The position numbers and the translations under genes are program-made. Shown one piece after another: positions 34,029 to 46,896 of a DNA stretch of 64,000 nucleotides. Position 1 is the first letter of the stretch, and every line of letters begins with the position of its first letter. The stretch is taken from contig NMRB01000829.1 of NCBI GenBank assembly GCA_002633025.1, positions 156,187 through 220,186 on the forward strand. The letters are read 5' to 3'. Under the pieces are notes generated by a model. That model was not told the DNA's origin. It saw nothing but the letters and a program-made list of their open reading frames with translations, and made no database searches. The stretch is from Notospermus geniculatus. Taxonomy: Eukaryota > Nemertea > Pilidiophora > Heteronemertea > Lineidae.

Positions 34029-37000
34029 AAGTGAGTGTCTCATTAGAATGAGTAACATCAATACTATAGGACAAAGAAAATGTTTGTTAAATATTGTACG
34101 ACTGAAATTCGAAGCCTAGCTTGGCTTAGCCTCATTAATTGAGCTGTTGATAAAATATGATGTTTTGTTAATGTTTAGACTTCATGTAGTTAATACCTCA
34201 ACCGCGAAAACGAGTGGAAATGTATGAGGGTGAGTTACACTTAACTTCTGGCAGCCTTATAAATTGTCATTAGCATTCAACAACGTCAACGTATTTTGTT
34301 GCTGACGGACATCTGTCTTGTCAGTGAGCATTAAATGTGAGAGCATGGAGTTTGTCGGGTGGATTTTGGATTTAATGTGAGAATGCTGAAATTACTGTGT
34401 TATTACTGTATTATTTGACCATAATGCGTTTTAATAATATATCCTCCATCCTACACTGCAGAAAACGTATCGATTGTCTGATTACCATTACATTTTACCA
34501 TGATTAGACCACAGGAGAAGGTTCTCGATGAATCGGACATGGCAGTGGTGGAAGCGCATTGGCGAACTCATTCTGAGGAAATCAGGTCCTCTTAGCATCG
34601 CCCCCTAGCTCGCACGCACGAGGGATGTTACGAGGACCTAATGATTTCTTCAGGATGTGGCAAACTATGATTACTTATTTGTAGTGTTTATTCTGGTTTT
34701 ATGGCGCCAGTTGCGAGTTCGTAGCTGCTTCCGTTTCGGAGATATAGCCGCTTTCTCGCAACAAGTCAGATTTGCACTTTGGAGTCGGTCAATCTAGGCC
34801 CCGGGACAAACGTTAAAACGCAATTTTAGCCAGGTTTCTTCAAACAGAGCAAAATCGCGTATTGGGAGGGGGGTAGTCTCGCATTAAAAAATATGCAAAG
34901 CAAACATAATCAGTCTACTGGTTACGATTCTAGGTCAGTTTGAATGTGCGAGGGTGTATGGTACAGGCCACTCTCGCAAAATAGAAAGATTAGTCGCAGA
35001 AGGGTTAATATCATTGAACTGGCTGAAATGGTCATTAGAATCGACATGGTGACGACCAGGGAGACCACAGAAAGAGCTTTCGTTTCTTTGCTTTGCAGCA
35101 GTGCTCTCGATTACCGACGGTGGTTGCCATAGGAACTTGGTATAGTTTATTTTGTAAACCAGCTCTTGTTATGTAAATAGTAGAACTGAGTCACAACCAG
35201 TAGCAATATGAAAAACAGTGTGATGCTTTTTGACGGATGCATTGTTGGTGCTAACATAAGCAGTTTTTTACCAAGCATACAGCGAAAAGCATTACAAGAC
35301 CGTTTGCCATTGACATTAGTTATGAAGTGGTAAAACAAGATCAATTCCTGTTACGTCAGGTACGGGCCTCCCATGCAATTACTTATATACTGTCAGATTG
35401 CCATTTTTTTAATACATTGTTGCGATAGAGACAATGGCAATGTTATCGACTCGGCAATTGAATAATGTATAAACGACCGAAAGCTTTGTCTAAAGTCAGC
35501 AACCATGGGTATGAAACTTAGGGGATTACGTCAATCCACAAAAGCAGACGTCAATGGCCTTCAACTGCCGGGAAACATGGTTTTAGCCATACTTTCCAGA
35601 ACCAAAAAAGCTATCCTCATTTTGCCACAAACTCACCGACGTATACATATCAGTGCCAGAACAGAGTAATAAATGTCCTACAGCAGTCGCAAATTCGTTG
35701 TTGTTCGTTTGCTTTTGAAAATATGCAAATGACCCGGATTTATTCTGTAAGTGCCTCATACGGGCGAGCGGCGATGCCGGTCGCATTTTGCTGTGTATAA
35801 GTACAATCCGTCCACTGATGTTTGACCATATCACCACACATTTTTCCATGAGCCACATATTTTTTTCTGCTGAGTTTTGTACTTCATGCAATGCCGTCCA
35901 TGCTAATGTACATGAAATCTGTACTTTATAGGCTAACTACATGTAGGCCTACAAAAACTTGCAACGGAAATCGATAGTATTTATCTTTTTTTGTTATCAT
36001 CTCCAAAAGAGATCACTCCAAGACTGTAGTCCAGTTATTCAATTCAAGAGCGTGTATTACCTCATACAACCCACCCTGGCACATCGGAGCAAACTCCGAT
36101 TATAGTTAGTTATTGACAATAGGTTCCAGCATGATGTTGCTGTGATCTAGGACTGAAGCACTGCTGCACCTTGTTTATGAAATAATGTATATTTTCGAAA
36201 ACTGGCTGCTGATAATTGTACCATCTGTTGAAATACATATACTCGTAAAATCATTTGAAATGTGTCTTGTTGTTTTGTTGACTTAAGTTGATATTAGACT
36301 CAATTATCTGCTCTCCACACAAGTTTTCCCCCGCTCCGAAAACTTCCAAACCTGCTTGTCGAACACACCCAATGGATATTTTTGAAAAGAACAAAAAACG
36401 CTTTTGGTCAATATGAGTATACTTCGATGCTTTATTTTGATCCAGTTCGTTAAGTGCCTTGTTTGTTTAATTTGAAATCCAAACATCGTAAATCGACAGG
36501 GTTGTCAAAACAACTTATTGTCTGTGCTAATGGATTGGTTTTCGTTTTTCCAATTACCACTGCATGATCCTGTTGTTTCCTGCAGTTTATATCTTCACGG
36601 AGGGTTGCTCTCGGTGCAATTTCCTGGTATTTGATTTGCAAAACCATGTTTTCTTTATCTCTCTTCCTGCCTGGTGCCTGCATCGAGTTTTGGTATGTCA
36701 AAAAGCATCCCTCCCCGAATCTGGTACTGCCAGCCATCATAACCTGTTGCTTCCTCGATGGCCTTCTCAGTGCCACCCGTCTTAACCCGTGTTGCTTACT
36801 CGACCCATACTTTTCTCCCTGCCACCCGTCTTAACCTATTGTTGCTTCCTTAATCCATGGTCGTGTCATTGCCATAGTTGCTTCCTGGCATGCAGTACTC
36901 GGCTCTGATGGAGAGTTGTCGGTGTTGGAATACTCAAAACCTCCGTTAGGCATCTTCTTGAGACTGGTAACGCCTGGAAATTATATAAGGAGAAAAAAGG

Positions 37001-37600
37001 ATGCAGACCGTGCAATCATTGATTGTAAAAGTGTTGAAATCTGAGACTCCGTTCTGTTTTGTTCCCAGATCCCCAGAGTTGAAAAGTTTGATTTATTGCA
37101 AGTGCAAGACAAATAAGACACATTAAACAAACGCCTGTTTCCATGGTAATAAAGACTCGTTCAGGAAATATAACAAAAATTAAGTGGGTTTGTTTAGACC
37201 TATCTAGTGTTCATGGGACGTAAATATTTAATACTGATTGATTAAATATTCGCTGACTACAAAAATTGACATTCACTGGATCCGAAGGCCATGGTGATAT
37301 CGATTTGTCAAGTGCGCAGATACGTATGAGATATGACTGGGAGTGGATGAGGGATGGAGGGGTGTGACATTATCGTGAACTGGGAGTGGGTGTGGGAGAG
37401 GGAAACGGGGGAACTGGTGGGAAACGGGGCGAACTGGAGGGAAGAGGCTCAGAGGGGGAGTATTGAATAGAAGAAAGGGGAATAAGTCAACCTCCTTAAC
37501 CATCGCTGCTACCGTTGGCGGTTTTACTTTTGAACTCCTGAGAAAATCATGGATGACTGTCAGCTTATGTTATGGGGGCCTTACTGAAAATGGACTATGG
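34029..37600. other. Gene-poor interval
   Basis: 3' flank of the coiled-coil gene; an ATTAAA at about 34330 is a possible poly(A) signal. A small imperfect hairpin at about 34578-34658 (GAAATCAGGTCCTC with GAGGACCTAATGATTTC) and a CTTGTTGCTTCCT-rich repeat near 36730-36850 are the only structures noticed. No exon with splice context is seen. Confidence 0.4.
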
Positions 37601-37617
37601 TCTGGTTTCTTTAACAG

Positions 37618-37903
37618 ACAGTTTGCTCACCGTAGAACATCCCCGACGCCCATCTGCAGTTTTGCCCTGGCGTGTTGGAAGTCGATCATGGTTGTTCGGT
37701 CCTGGGCCTGGTCCCCGAGGCGTCGACGTCTCGATAGCCTGGAAGAGGTAAAGAAATATTATAACACTGTTCGGTTACGATTTGTATCTTGGGTGATACT
37801 TCCAGCGCGTTTAATAAGGCGGTGCTGCACTCGGGCTTTTTTTCTCTCAAGCGAGTGGGTCTCTGTGGGCACGTTTATGTCACCAACCATGGTGAATTGT
37901 TAA
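37618..37903 (+). CDS. Putative two 3' exons of an unrecognised plus-strand gene
   Basis: 37618-37747 follows a TTTCTTTAACAG acceptor and ends at a GTAAAG donor. Read in its only long frame it gives SLLTVEHPRRPSAVLPWRV, then FGPGPGPRGVDVSIAWK. The next acceptor (TTTTTCTCTCAAG) opens 37852-37903, which joins in phase and stops at TAA. The GPGP stretch is reminiscent of SHIPPO/ODF3-type repeats but is too short to assign. No 5' exons were found, so this is a weak model. Confidence 0.3.
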
Positions 37904-38441
37904 TTACATTAATTTCAAAATAGAAGGATATTGATCCCAGCAGCTTATCTTCCAGACATGCTGTTAGATAAAACTAGACGATGGTTCCTTCGCGCTACCG
38001 TCTTTTCATACCCACAGAGACGACTTATTCACTGGCCTCAACCCACATGTAGACGCCCTACTGCAGGTAGCAATAATTGTGCTTCGCTTCGTCCAATGGC
38101 ATTCAAGTTTTTAGTATTAGCATTCCTGAGTTGACGTCCTGAGGATAGGACGTCAACTTCATGTTCAAAATGATTAGTCTGCACAATTTGGCTAATTACT
38201 GTCACTCACGGAGGAGCTAGCTGTGACTGCCAATTAGGTGGGAATGGTATTTAATCTGAAGTGTGGCTATCTACGTAGGAGGCGTTCAAGCTGCCATGAC
38301 AATCAATCCTTCGGGAAATTCCGAACTTGACAAGCTGATTTCTTTTCATTGAGCACATTTTGCCGTGACTCTTGATATTAATATTGATACTAAACTTTTT
38401 AAATGCTAATTTACTATTTTGTGTAAATTGATTTAGACGTG

Positions 38442-41400
38442 TTAGAAGGGTTTTAGCGTTCGTAGCACAGAAGGGTGATTAGATACAGAAAAAGCTTCTA
38501 TCTTCGTCATCGCAAGTACTGAAATGTAGTTTACTAAAGTTACTGGAGATGGCAGGACCATCGTCGCAAGCTTTTGGAGAATGATACACCGAGTGGTGGA
38601 AATAAAGTTACCTAAAATTACATTAATTCTAACAGTTAGACGTTGATATTTGAGCGAGAATGCAGATTTCTCCACAGACGAATTGTAAACACTGGATAGT
38701 GAAGCCAGGCCAGGGTGGGAATATCGGGATGCATGATTATGCCACGTGATTATTTCTCTGACAAGATTTTTCCGCTTGCGTAATGACCGCTCTTTCCAAG
38801 ACCGGTGGTGACTAACCCCGAGGCCAAATAAAATGGGTGGAAATCTGAGACTGAGACTAAGGAATCTTGCACTGGCTTGTACTGCCACCTGTGGGCCAAA
38901 AGATAAACTACATTCGCAGCGGCAGGCTGGCACGATGGCTAGCGGGTGAGGGTTTCGCGTTCTGTCTGGTAGCAAGAACAGATCCAACTATTTACGATCT
39001 TTCCACAACCTTTCCCATCTAGCAGGCATTTAGTAACATTCGCTGATTTAAAACAATGACCCGCGTCGAAAATGCCCGGAAAATCACCCATTTTTTATTA
39101 TTTCTCAACATACGTACCGATTACATGCAGGGTTCCTCATGCTGTTAACAAGCTGGTTATGCGTTACCCATAACCACACCGATATCGAAAGCTTACCTAC
39201 CGCCAAAACCATTGCTAGCCTCATTCGGGGCTGCAGATTGCACTCTTTTCGCTGCATCCAGCGAGAAGTTTGACAACTTCGGCATTCTCAACCGTAGAAG
39301 GGCAGTTGGATCTTCTACATCCTGAAATATTATTTATGCCATAATTTAAGTAAGTTGGTGCCCCACCTGTCCAAGGCTTTAGGTCCAAGTTTAAAAGTTG
39401 CTGTATGTCCAGAAACAGAATCATTCTTTTTATTTCCATGAAGCAACTTCCATGAAACTACCACTTCCCTACCCGCACGTAACAATCGACAAAGCAACTC
39501 CGAATCTAAGAGAGAAAAAGTTTGAGTCTACCTGGTGTGGGAAGTACGTTTTCCCACTCATCCTCTTCTGTGTGCTGTCTCTAGCCCTATGAAGTGGTGT
39601 TTTTTGAGACATCGGACGAAAACCAGGCGGGCCGAGATGCTAAGGATATAAAAAAGGAAACAAATAAAAAAGGAATCGCGTAAAAGAATAAAATAAAAAG
39701 TCGGGCTCAGCCGGGAATTGAACCCGGGACCTCCCGCACCCAAAGCGGGAATCATGCCTCTAGACCACTGAGCCAGCTGATAATACCTAGCGTAATTATG
39801 ATATTGAAATAATGTGTTGTTCAATCCTGCCATCTAGCAGCGATGGCGTAAACTCTCCACTATATGAACTCCACCACGGAAGCTTTGATCACAATGGGCC
39901 CGTATTCGATCCATACGGGCCCATTGTGCGCCTCTTGTTCGGCGAGTCGTCTTTTTCCCGCTGCCGGAGCCTGTGGGCGCGTGTTATTGTTGTACATGTA
40001 GTCACATTCACTCACTCGATCAGTCAGTCCGCAGTGTGTCAACTGGTCAGTCATGTTAGCGATGGGACATGCTTGAGCAAAATAACTAGGCCTGTACATG
40101 TAAAGCCCGTGTCACCGGTCACACTGTGGCGACTAAAGCCCAGGACAATGAGGTCACACTGTGGCGACTTAGGTGGGCGAATCCCCGCGAACTAGAAGGA
40201 AATGGTCCATGGACCATGTGCTCACCCCTTTGGACATAATGATAGAGAGAAGGCCCTACATGGTCCATTATGACCATTTCATTATAGTTCGCAGGGATTC
40301 GCCCGCCTAGTCACCACAGTGTGACACGGGCTTAAGCGCTACTTTGTATGAGTATGAGGGAATCGGTTTGCGGGTCCAAAGGTCAAAGGTCAAGGCCACC
40401 ATAGCTGACTTGTTGAAACAAGTTCTAAGTGCAGTAGGCCTGACTCGGACTCACCAGGTTTTCACCAGACATGGCGCACTACATGTACACTGTAGTATGT
40501 GGTACAATAGTGACCCCAAGAATCCTATTGGTTTGTGGGTCAAAGTTCGAAGGTCAAGGTCACCAGAGCTGACTTTGTAGGCCTACATGTAAAAAGTTCT
40601 GAACAACGTACTTATCGCATTGTCACCAGATTTGGTGGTATACAGGTTATGTGTTTGGTAGGCCTTAGTGATATCCCAAAAAGCAGTCGTTGGTGGGTCA
40701 AAAGGTCGAAGGTCAAGGCCAGCAATAGCTCAAGAACGGCATTTGTTCTCAGTAAGGAACTCATCAACTTTTTATATTCAGGGACGTGGCCTGTGCAGTA
40801 TCGGCACTTGTTGACACTTCTAATGTACTGAAAAACCTGACTACTTACTGACTGATGTCCGAATCTATCATGAATCCGCAGCATATCTGTTCCTTCACGC
40901 AGCAGTATGATGCCTTCCTCGTGATGTACCAGTAAATCTCTCCCTGTCACTTTCATATCTCTGTCCATTTCAACATTAGAATACTTATAGGGATGAAACT
41001 TCACCCCATTCGGCACCACGGCAGGTTCTTTAGGCGTGCATGCACTTGGGTCTGGCAGAATCTCGCCGATCGGAAAGATCCCATCTTTGCCCGGATTATC
41101 ATAACTATTTTCTTCGCCCTCGTCCCCTGAGGGTACAAATCTTACAGTCACGGATTCTCCGTTCCTACCACGAGGATTCTCCTCTGAGGGTGAACCTGCA
41201 GTCGGGTGAACTGGTCCACCATTTTGTTTCTCGTTACTGTGCTCAGATTTCGGCTGCGCCCTTTTTATTTTTGATTCTATTCCCTGAACACGTCTAAGCC
41301 TTGCGTCTATTTCAGTTTCACTTTCATTTGCGTACCTCCGTAGTACCATAGCAATAGGAGTAGCATCTTGGTCGTTCTTAGCATCTTTTGATGCCTGTTC

Positions 41401-44400
41401 CTGGCGTCTTTGTTTAGCAAGTTTGCTCATATGTTTCCTGACTGATTGGTTTCTCGATGAATTTCTGGTATCACCCTGATTATCACCAATGTTCTGCTTC
41501 CCTCGAGACTGATTTGCCCTCGTGAACTTCGACTTCAGGTTAGTGACGAAGGTCTTATCCTGACTGCCGTCACTTGAGGTAGATTTGCTGCGGTCATAGG
41601 TTTTTATCGAGTCTGACTGCAGATCAGACAGGGTTTTACTCCTACGGATGGTCCCAACAACAGAACCCTTACTTGCTCTTGCAGGATCAACTCCCGTTGT
41701 GTAGCACAGCTTCACAGCAGGCGAGATGACAGATCGCTGGACACTGGCACTTTTTATTTCACGTGTCTTGTTTATTTCAGGGGATTCCGAGATAGTATTA
41801 AACGAAGCACATGACTGAGCACGTGATACAGTGTCCTGCGCGCTGGAAGAGCCGGAACTAGAGATGGCAATGAATTTCGCACCCAGAGGTGGTTTACTGG
41901 AGTTCTCAGTTCGCACTGCGTCCTTATCCTCATCCTCATCCTCATCTACATATTTCTTATACACCAAACCTAACTTTGACCTTGACCTAAACGACAGATT
42001 ATTCGATGACTTAGCACGATTTGGCAGGCTAGGATTCTCAACATTTGAGGGCCGCAAAGTTATCTGAGTGGCAGCCCTCGTCACTTCGCCTCGGTTTCTC
42101 TCACAATTATTGCACACTCCATCAGCGTCTTCTTTTACATTCTTTTCCACTTTATTTTTCGTTTTGTTTTCTTTGAGAATCCATTCAGAGAGACTGTTGC
42201 CTTTGAAATCTTCTATGTCTTTTATTCCAGTGCATTTTATTGAAGGAGTACATAGGAATTTTTCCCACTGTCGTGACTGAGATGCTCTTCCTCCTCTAAC
42301 TGAAAGAGAAAGTAAACCGGTGAAATTTTAGGATACGTCATCGTCCGTATCACCGATAGGTGAAAACTAACCCCTACAGGAGGAAGTCCAGAATGAGAGT
42401 CTTTTTCCATCCACTTGGAATATTGATTACTAAACGGTACAAGTCCATTATGAAACTTACACTCTTTAACTGCAGTAGAATGAAACCCAACCTACCTGCG
42501 ATATTTTCTCGCAGATTTGTCGAATCATTCGCGTACTTGTTTTTCGCCCAGTCTTCAATACCTAGAAATTTTTAAAATGAACTTAATAGAATCATCACTG
42601 CAGGGTCCCTCAGGAGAGGCTACCACACTCCAGATGGTGCCCAAGGCAATGGTGACCACACTGATAGTGCTGCCACCTGTGGCAACACCACACACGGTAT
42701 TCTACAGCAATATTTCTCGTCGTTAGGTTGACAAGTAGAACTTGCTTACCTTCAACGATCATTCAGACGAGTTACGACCTCCTGTGGTTCGTAAGAAAGA
42801 CACAGCCATTTGATATTTTCAAAATCTTTCAATATCTTTTCTGCGTATTTTTGTATACATAGGCCAAACTCTTTAACTAGATCCTTTCCTCCGCGCTCAT
42901 GCATGAAGTTTCAGGAATAATGCAACACCGACACTTTGTGTGATATTATTGGTAAAGGTTAACAAGGACGACGACACGGAACGAAATTATTTTCTTTTCA
43001 TTAACCTTGCTTTGTCGAGCACATAAACTGATACTTTATATTTGTATAGACGCATTATATTGAAAATCTATTAAATTTCTGGCAGACTCGGTGCAAGACA
43101 TACGCCTACTCCTGTAATGTGTGTGTGCTTCATGTACATTAGATTATGGAAAACATATCTTTCATCCGAATGAGTAAACATTTCACCAAAAATTCAAAGG
43201 CTCGTTTATGACGACATGTATTTGATTTCACTCATTTTTCTATTGAACGCTAACAGCGATGAGTCTAAAAATGTAAAATTATCAATTCGCATATTACGTT
43301 TTGTACACTTCAAAATTACGCATGAGCAAATAATAGTCCCGATAGAAAACCAACCAAATCCATAAACAATACTTACTCAAATCATCAATTTCATCTTCGG
43401 TGTCCCATCCTCCAAATTGGTCAGATGTTCCTACCGATTTCCTGAGGAAAATGAACATAATGCACTGAGTAATAGACTCTGTAGGCCAAGATATTACTGC
43501 GGGCAGAGGCCTACAAAAACACATGCACCGCACTGTACATATCGCATTAAGTTCTTCAATCACCAACAGCATCTATCGTTTGCATTTCGATGGGCACGTT
43601 GAAAGTCATTCCTTATCTAATCACCGTTGCCTACATGTACTTTGATTGTAATTAAACAATCATGGTAACCGGCAGCAATCAATGCTCTAATTAAATGCAA
43701 TTGAAGTGTTATCGATATGTTTACAAGGAGGAGAAATGAGCCATATCTATGTTATCTGGTTTGTCAACCGACGTCACATAGCTGGCACATTTGACCAATT
43801 GTCAATGTTCTTCACAGTATTTGTAGGGAGTTTAAGAAATCAAACATTTCAACGCCACTTCGGGCGGCCCTTCTTGTTACATAGTTTATGGTTTCACCAT
43901 GTGGTATCACCAAGTGACTGAAAATAGGACTCCACGAGATATCAAACTAGAACAATTCTTAAACATGTTCTTGATTCATTGCAGCGTTTACAGGGTCCTA
44001 GGGCCATACTCAGGTTCGTGGTACATGTACCTCTTATTTTTTATCAGTCCGACCATGATTGAAGAACCCGAGATGAACTCTCAGTCCAAACAGTTTGGTG
44101 CCGTGCCCGTTGGCAACACCACAACAGTAAGATACATGCAGGTTGTCAGTCGTGGATTTCGTCCTTGATGCCAATTAGCGTCTCCTCTTTGTACTCCAAT
44201 ATATGTATAAGGCAAAGAAAATATTGACAAGAATATAGAAGCCAAGGGATATATTTCGGCAAATATAATGCCGAGGGCTAGGTTACTGATTGGTGTATGA
44301 ATCAATATTTATTCCACGATGACTATCTTAATCGTTTTGACCGAGGACTGACTGACACCCCGTTCCCGTCCACCCGTCGCATTTTCAACAAGAGGCCCCT

Positions 44401-46063
44401 GCATTTAGTGCGTAGCCTTCTTTAGACTAATAATGTTCAGTGTCCACCTATGTACAGTACAGCAGGATAGAGGGCAATTTGAAGGGGACTATCAAGAGTG
44501 GTATAGATTCATATTGTTTTGATAGTGTCCTAAACAAAATTTTGACAATGTTCCAAGCCTGTTTAGGTACTGGTACGTCATGCATAACAGAATTTCTTGG
44601 GAAATCTTCTTGATCATTGAACACATGTCACGGAGAGTGATATATGCTAACATCTATATGTACGTGTCATAACCTAACTGACTTTCTTTAAAATCAGGTC
44701 TTTCTTTGTGCCCAGGCATGACCACCTTGTCAATTCTGCATGAATATTTGAGAGTATGAGGCACTCGTTTTCAAACTCAACGGCATCTTGAGTTGACTCA
44801 AGTTTTACAAGTACACAAATTGACACACATAATGTCAATTTCCAGAATCTTAGCAAATTTTCGACCCCAACCGGGGTGTTCTTCAGGCTGGCACTTTCAA
44901 GTCGAGCTACCAGAAGATTCTAGAAATTGACTTCCTGTTTATCATCTGCTGGTAGTACATGTACATGTATTCTAGAACAGGAAGTACCATCCTTCCGACA
45001 GCTGGCCGCGCGGGAAAAGCGCCAGGGGGAAGATCAGGACCGGTATTCATAAAAATTCTTATCTTAAGACCTCTTAAGTCAAGTGTAGTCCACTAAACTA
45101 GGCGAAGTACTTAAGTTAAGACTGCCTTGGAGGAGGTGTCTAATATAAGGTGATTTTGAGTGGTCCACACAACTTAAGGAGTATACTGAATTCCACTTGT
45201 TCGGACCACTTTACTTAAGAGTGTATATCTTCGGTCTGCTTTGACTTAAGTAGTTTTATGAATACCGGTCCAGGACCCATATCGCCTAGTTTTCGCCCAT
45301 TCATTCGTATGTCTTTTAATTTATAGAAATAATTTTTAAAAAATCCAGTCCGCGTTCTATAACTACATGTATATGGATGACTTCAGGGAGTCGAATACAT
45401 GTCTTTAAGGTAGTCAATCACTCAGTTGTAAGCAATCATGTTTATTCAAAAAGTCAAATAAGGCAATCTACAATTATGTGTAATTATTCACTTGAGATTA
45501 TTCACTAAGATGAAGCCACTGTGACAGGTTTGACAGCTTTTATAATAATCTAGTTTGTTATCATGTCCTAAGTAGGCCTACGTCCTGAATTTCATTGACC
45601 ACTGCCTGGGTTACCAATGTTTACCTTTAGTGTTCATTGATTGGTATCTTTCTACTGTGGTTGATTAGGAAGGAACGAAGAATACCCATCAGGAAAGGTG
45701 AAGTTAAAAGACGGAGTTACTCAGATCAAGTAGGCCCTAATGGAAAGTCTACAGTTCACAAAGCCATGTCATGTAATGTTCACGCCATCTGTTGTTCTGG
45801 TACCAAACACCGCTACCGTACTACGACAAGCAGTTCTCTTGCTTCTGTGCTGCTTTAGTAACAACAAATCGAATTCGGTAGCAAGAACCAAGAAGAATAC
45901 AGTGCCAGGGTTCAGAAGAGGTTACACATGACAATCTGTCATAGACTCGAAGTCGAAAAGTGGTGACTTTGTCTTACCTAGTATTTGTAATGAATGCGCT
46001 TCCTTTTTGAAGTTTTGGATTGAGAGGAGCCATTTTTGTATCCGTAGCCCGCCGCATTGACAT
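38442..46063 (-). CDS. Six-exon gene for a 621-residue disordered basic protein, family unknown
   Basis: Exons in transcription order: 46063-45978, 43441-43377, 42561-42496, 42299-40849, 39321-39201 and 38518-38442. The lengths (86+65+66+1451+121+77) sum to 1866 = 622 codons, with every junction in phase and no internal stop. It starts MSMRRATDTKMAPLNPKLQ and ends NHPSVLRTLKPF. An acidic/aromatic N-terminal part (SDQFGGWDTEDEIDDLSIED) is followed by a large Ser/Lys/Asp-rich exon with an acidic run (DEDEDEDKDA). A Cys pair (CNNCERN) and a Lys/Arg-rich helix (SKLAKQRRQEQASKDAK) are also there. There is no signal peptide or membrane helix. The big exon ends at a consensus GTAAGT; the open frame beyond it (40612-40848) runs into a tandem repeat and is not coding. 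The last donor has an alternative four bases on (GTAAGC), but only GTAGGT keeps phase with the terminal exon. I cannot name a family. Confidence 0.7.
39703..39774 (-). tRNA. tRNA-Pro (anticodon TGG)
   Basis: 72 bases on the minus strand. Acceptor GGCTCAG pairs with CTGAGCC followed by discriminator C. The D arm has TGGTCTAGAGGCATGA, the anticodon arm ATTCCCGCTTTGGGTGCGGGA has TGG in the loop, and the T arm is GTCCCGGGTTCAATTCCCGGC. No intron. A and B boxes are canonical (TGGTCTAGAGG; GGTTCAATTCC). A minus-strand T-run terminator is present: TTTTTATTTTATTCTTTTA follows the 3' end. It lies inside intron 4 of the 621-residue gene on the same strand. Confidence 0.95.
40103..40333. mobile_element. 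MITE family AAGCCC...GGTCACACTGTGGCGACTT, copy 1
   Basis: Inverted ends AAGCCC(A)GGTCACACTGTGG and GGGCGAATCCCCGCGAAC arms surround a core with GAAATGGTCCATGGACCATG. The left end is doubled in this copy (two GTCACACTGTGGCGACT words 40 bases apart). Related copies lie at 52891-53093 and 60987-61331, with a core fragment at 58751-58781. Non-coding. Confidence 0.8.
40360..40760. repeat. About 165-bp repeat with AGGTCA direct repeats
   Basis: Three successive degenerate units each contain GGGTCAAAGGTC-AAGGTCA followed by CACCAGAGCTGACTT-like sequence. At 40380-40392 the first unit contains AGGTCAAAGGTCA, a perfect direct repeat with one-base spacing. This type of interspersed repeat is common in marine invertebrate genomes. 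It lies just beyond the donor of the large exon of the 621-residue gene. Confidence 0.6.
44833..44935. mobile_element. Diverged copy of the GACCCCAACCGGGG hairpin element
   Basis: GTCAATTTCCAGAATC and TTTTCGACCCCAACCGGGGT match the left arm of the hairpin at 48162-48274; GATTCTAGAAATTGACTTCC forms the right arm here. The flank TGACACACATAATGTCAA also corresponds, inverted, to sequence next to the 48-kb copy. Confidence 0.5.
45038..45270. mobile_element. MITE with GACCGGTATTCATAAAA ends
   Basis: GACCGGTATTCATAAAA on the left and TTTTATGAATACCGGTC on the right are exact inverted repeats of 17 bases; CTTAAG words are mirrored inside. It is about 233 bp and non-coding, inside intron 1 of the 621-residue gene. 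Confidence 0.75.
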
Positions 46064-46744
46064 TGTTTTAGTTGACGGAAGATATCCATGCAATATTGTG
46101 AAGAAATCTCACGAGCGATCCTCACTTGACTCAGTCACTAAGAACCTCCAGTCTTTATTGTATGTGATTGTGGCTAAGGCCTTGTGTGTCATGGCTTGAA
46201 TGCCTTTACCAATTGATATTCTCTCAGTGGTCGTTGGCACACTCATCCAAAGTTCGCATGTTTAAATCTATACTAAAGCGATCTCTCAATGGGGAGTCTT
46301 CAGAACAAACGCACTACCAAACACAAGCTATAGCCTACTTCTTGATAGGCCCACCTGTGTTGAGCGAGGCCTTTGTGGCGCTAATGGCTTCATGCTTTGT
46401 GCTAATGTTTAGCATTAGGGCAGGGGCATTGAAGGTTCACATGCGGAATTTCAACCTGTCATTCGATCATGCCGTCTTCAGTGCGGTTAACGTATTAAAC
46501 CTATTGCAACCTATTGCATCTATGAACTGTAGAAATAAAAAGTGCCAACTGTAAAAAGGGATAAAAGATTGTTTTTGAATCAAAAAGAAGCTACCGGCCT
46601 CTCTCACTGTAAAAGGGATCATAAATACGATAGCGGGGAGCACATCGCAACAATGGACGCCTTTTCGTGTTTGGGAAATTGATCAGGACCTGAATGTCAC
46701 TTTCATTTCAATAGTATTAGCCACTAGCGTCTCCTTTTGAGATA

Positions 46745-46896
46745 GGGCCGTATTTAGCGGGGCAGGGGGCATTTGCCCCCCCCCCCAGAGCCAACCAAAA
46801 AAACCGTGATTTTCATGCGGATTTTGGGGAAAAAACGGCAAAAAAGGTCTTCGCCCCCACCCCACCCACCCACCCACCAAAAAGCTAAATACGGCC
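46745..46896. mobile_element. MITE with GGGCCGTATTTAGC ends
   Basis: GGCCGTATTTAGC (left) and GCTAAATACGGCC (right) are exact inverted repeats. The interior has a C-homopolymer and a CCCACCCACC run. It is about 152 bp. Confidence 0.7.

Noticed and set aside
37273-37503. Pro-rich minus-strand frame
   Set aside because: Low-complexity purine/pyrimidine-rich DNA with no splice sites or paralogue.
38523-38987. Long minus-strand frame upstream of the terminal exon of the 621-residue gene
   Set aside because: Only the last 77 bases follow a splice acceptor and fit phase; the rest has no coding signature and is intron.
39558-39833. A 91-codon minus-strand frame
   Set aside because: It runs through the tRNA-Pro gene; the protein-like GAGGPGFNSR part is a typical tRNA-derived translation.
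40612-40848. C-terminal extension of the large exon frame of the 621-residue gene
   Set aside because: A consensus GTAAGT donor ends the exon at 40849, and the extension lies in an interspersed repeat. The spliced terminal exon restores a sensible end.
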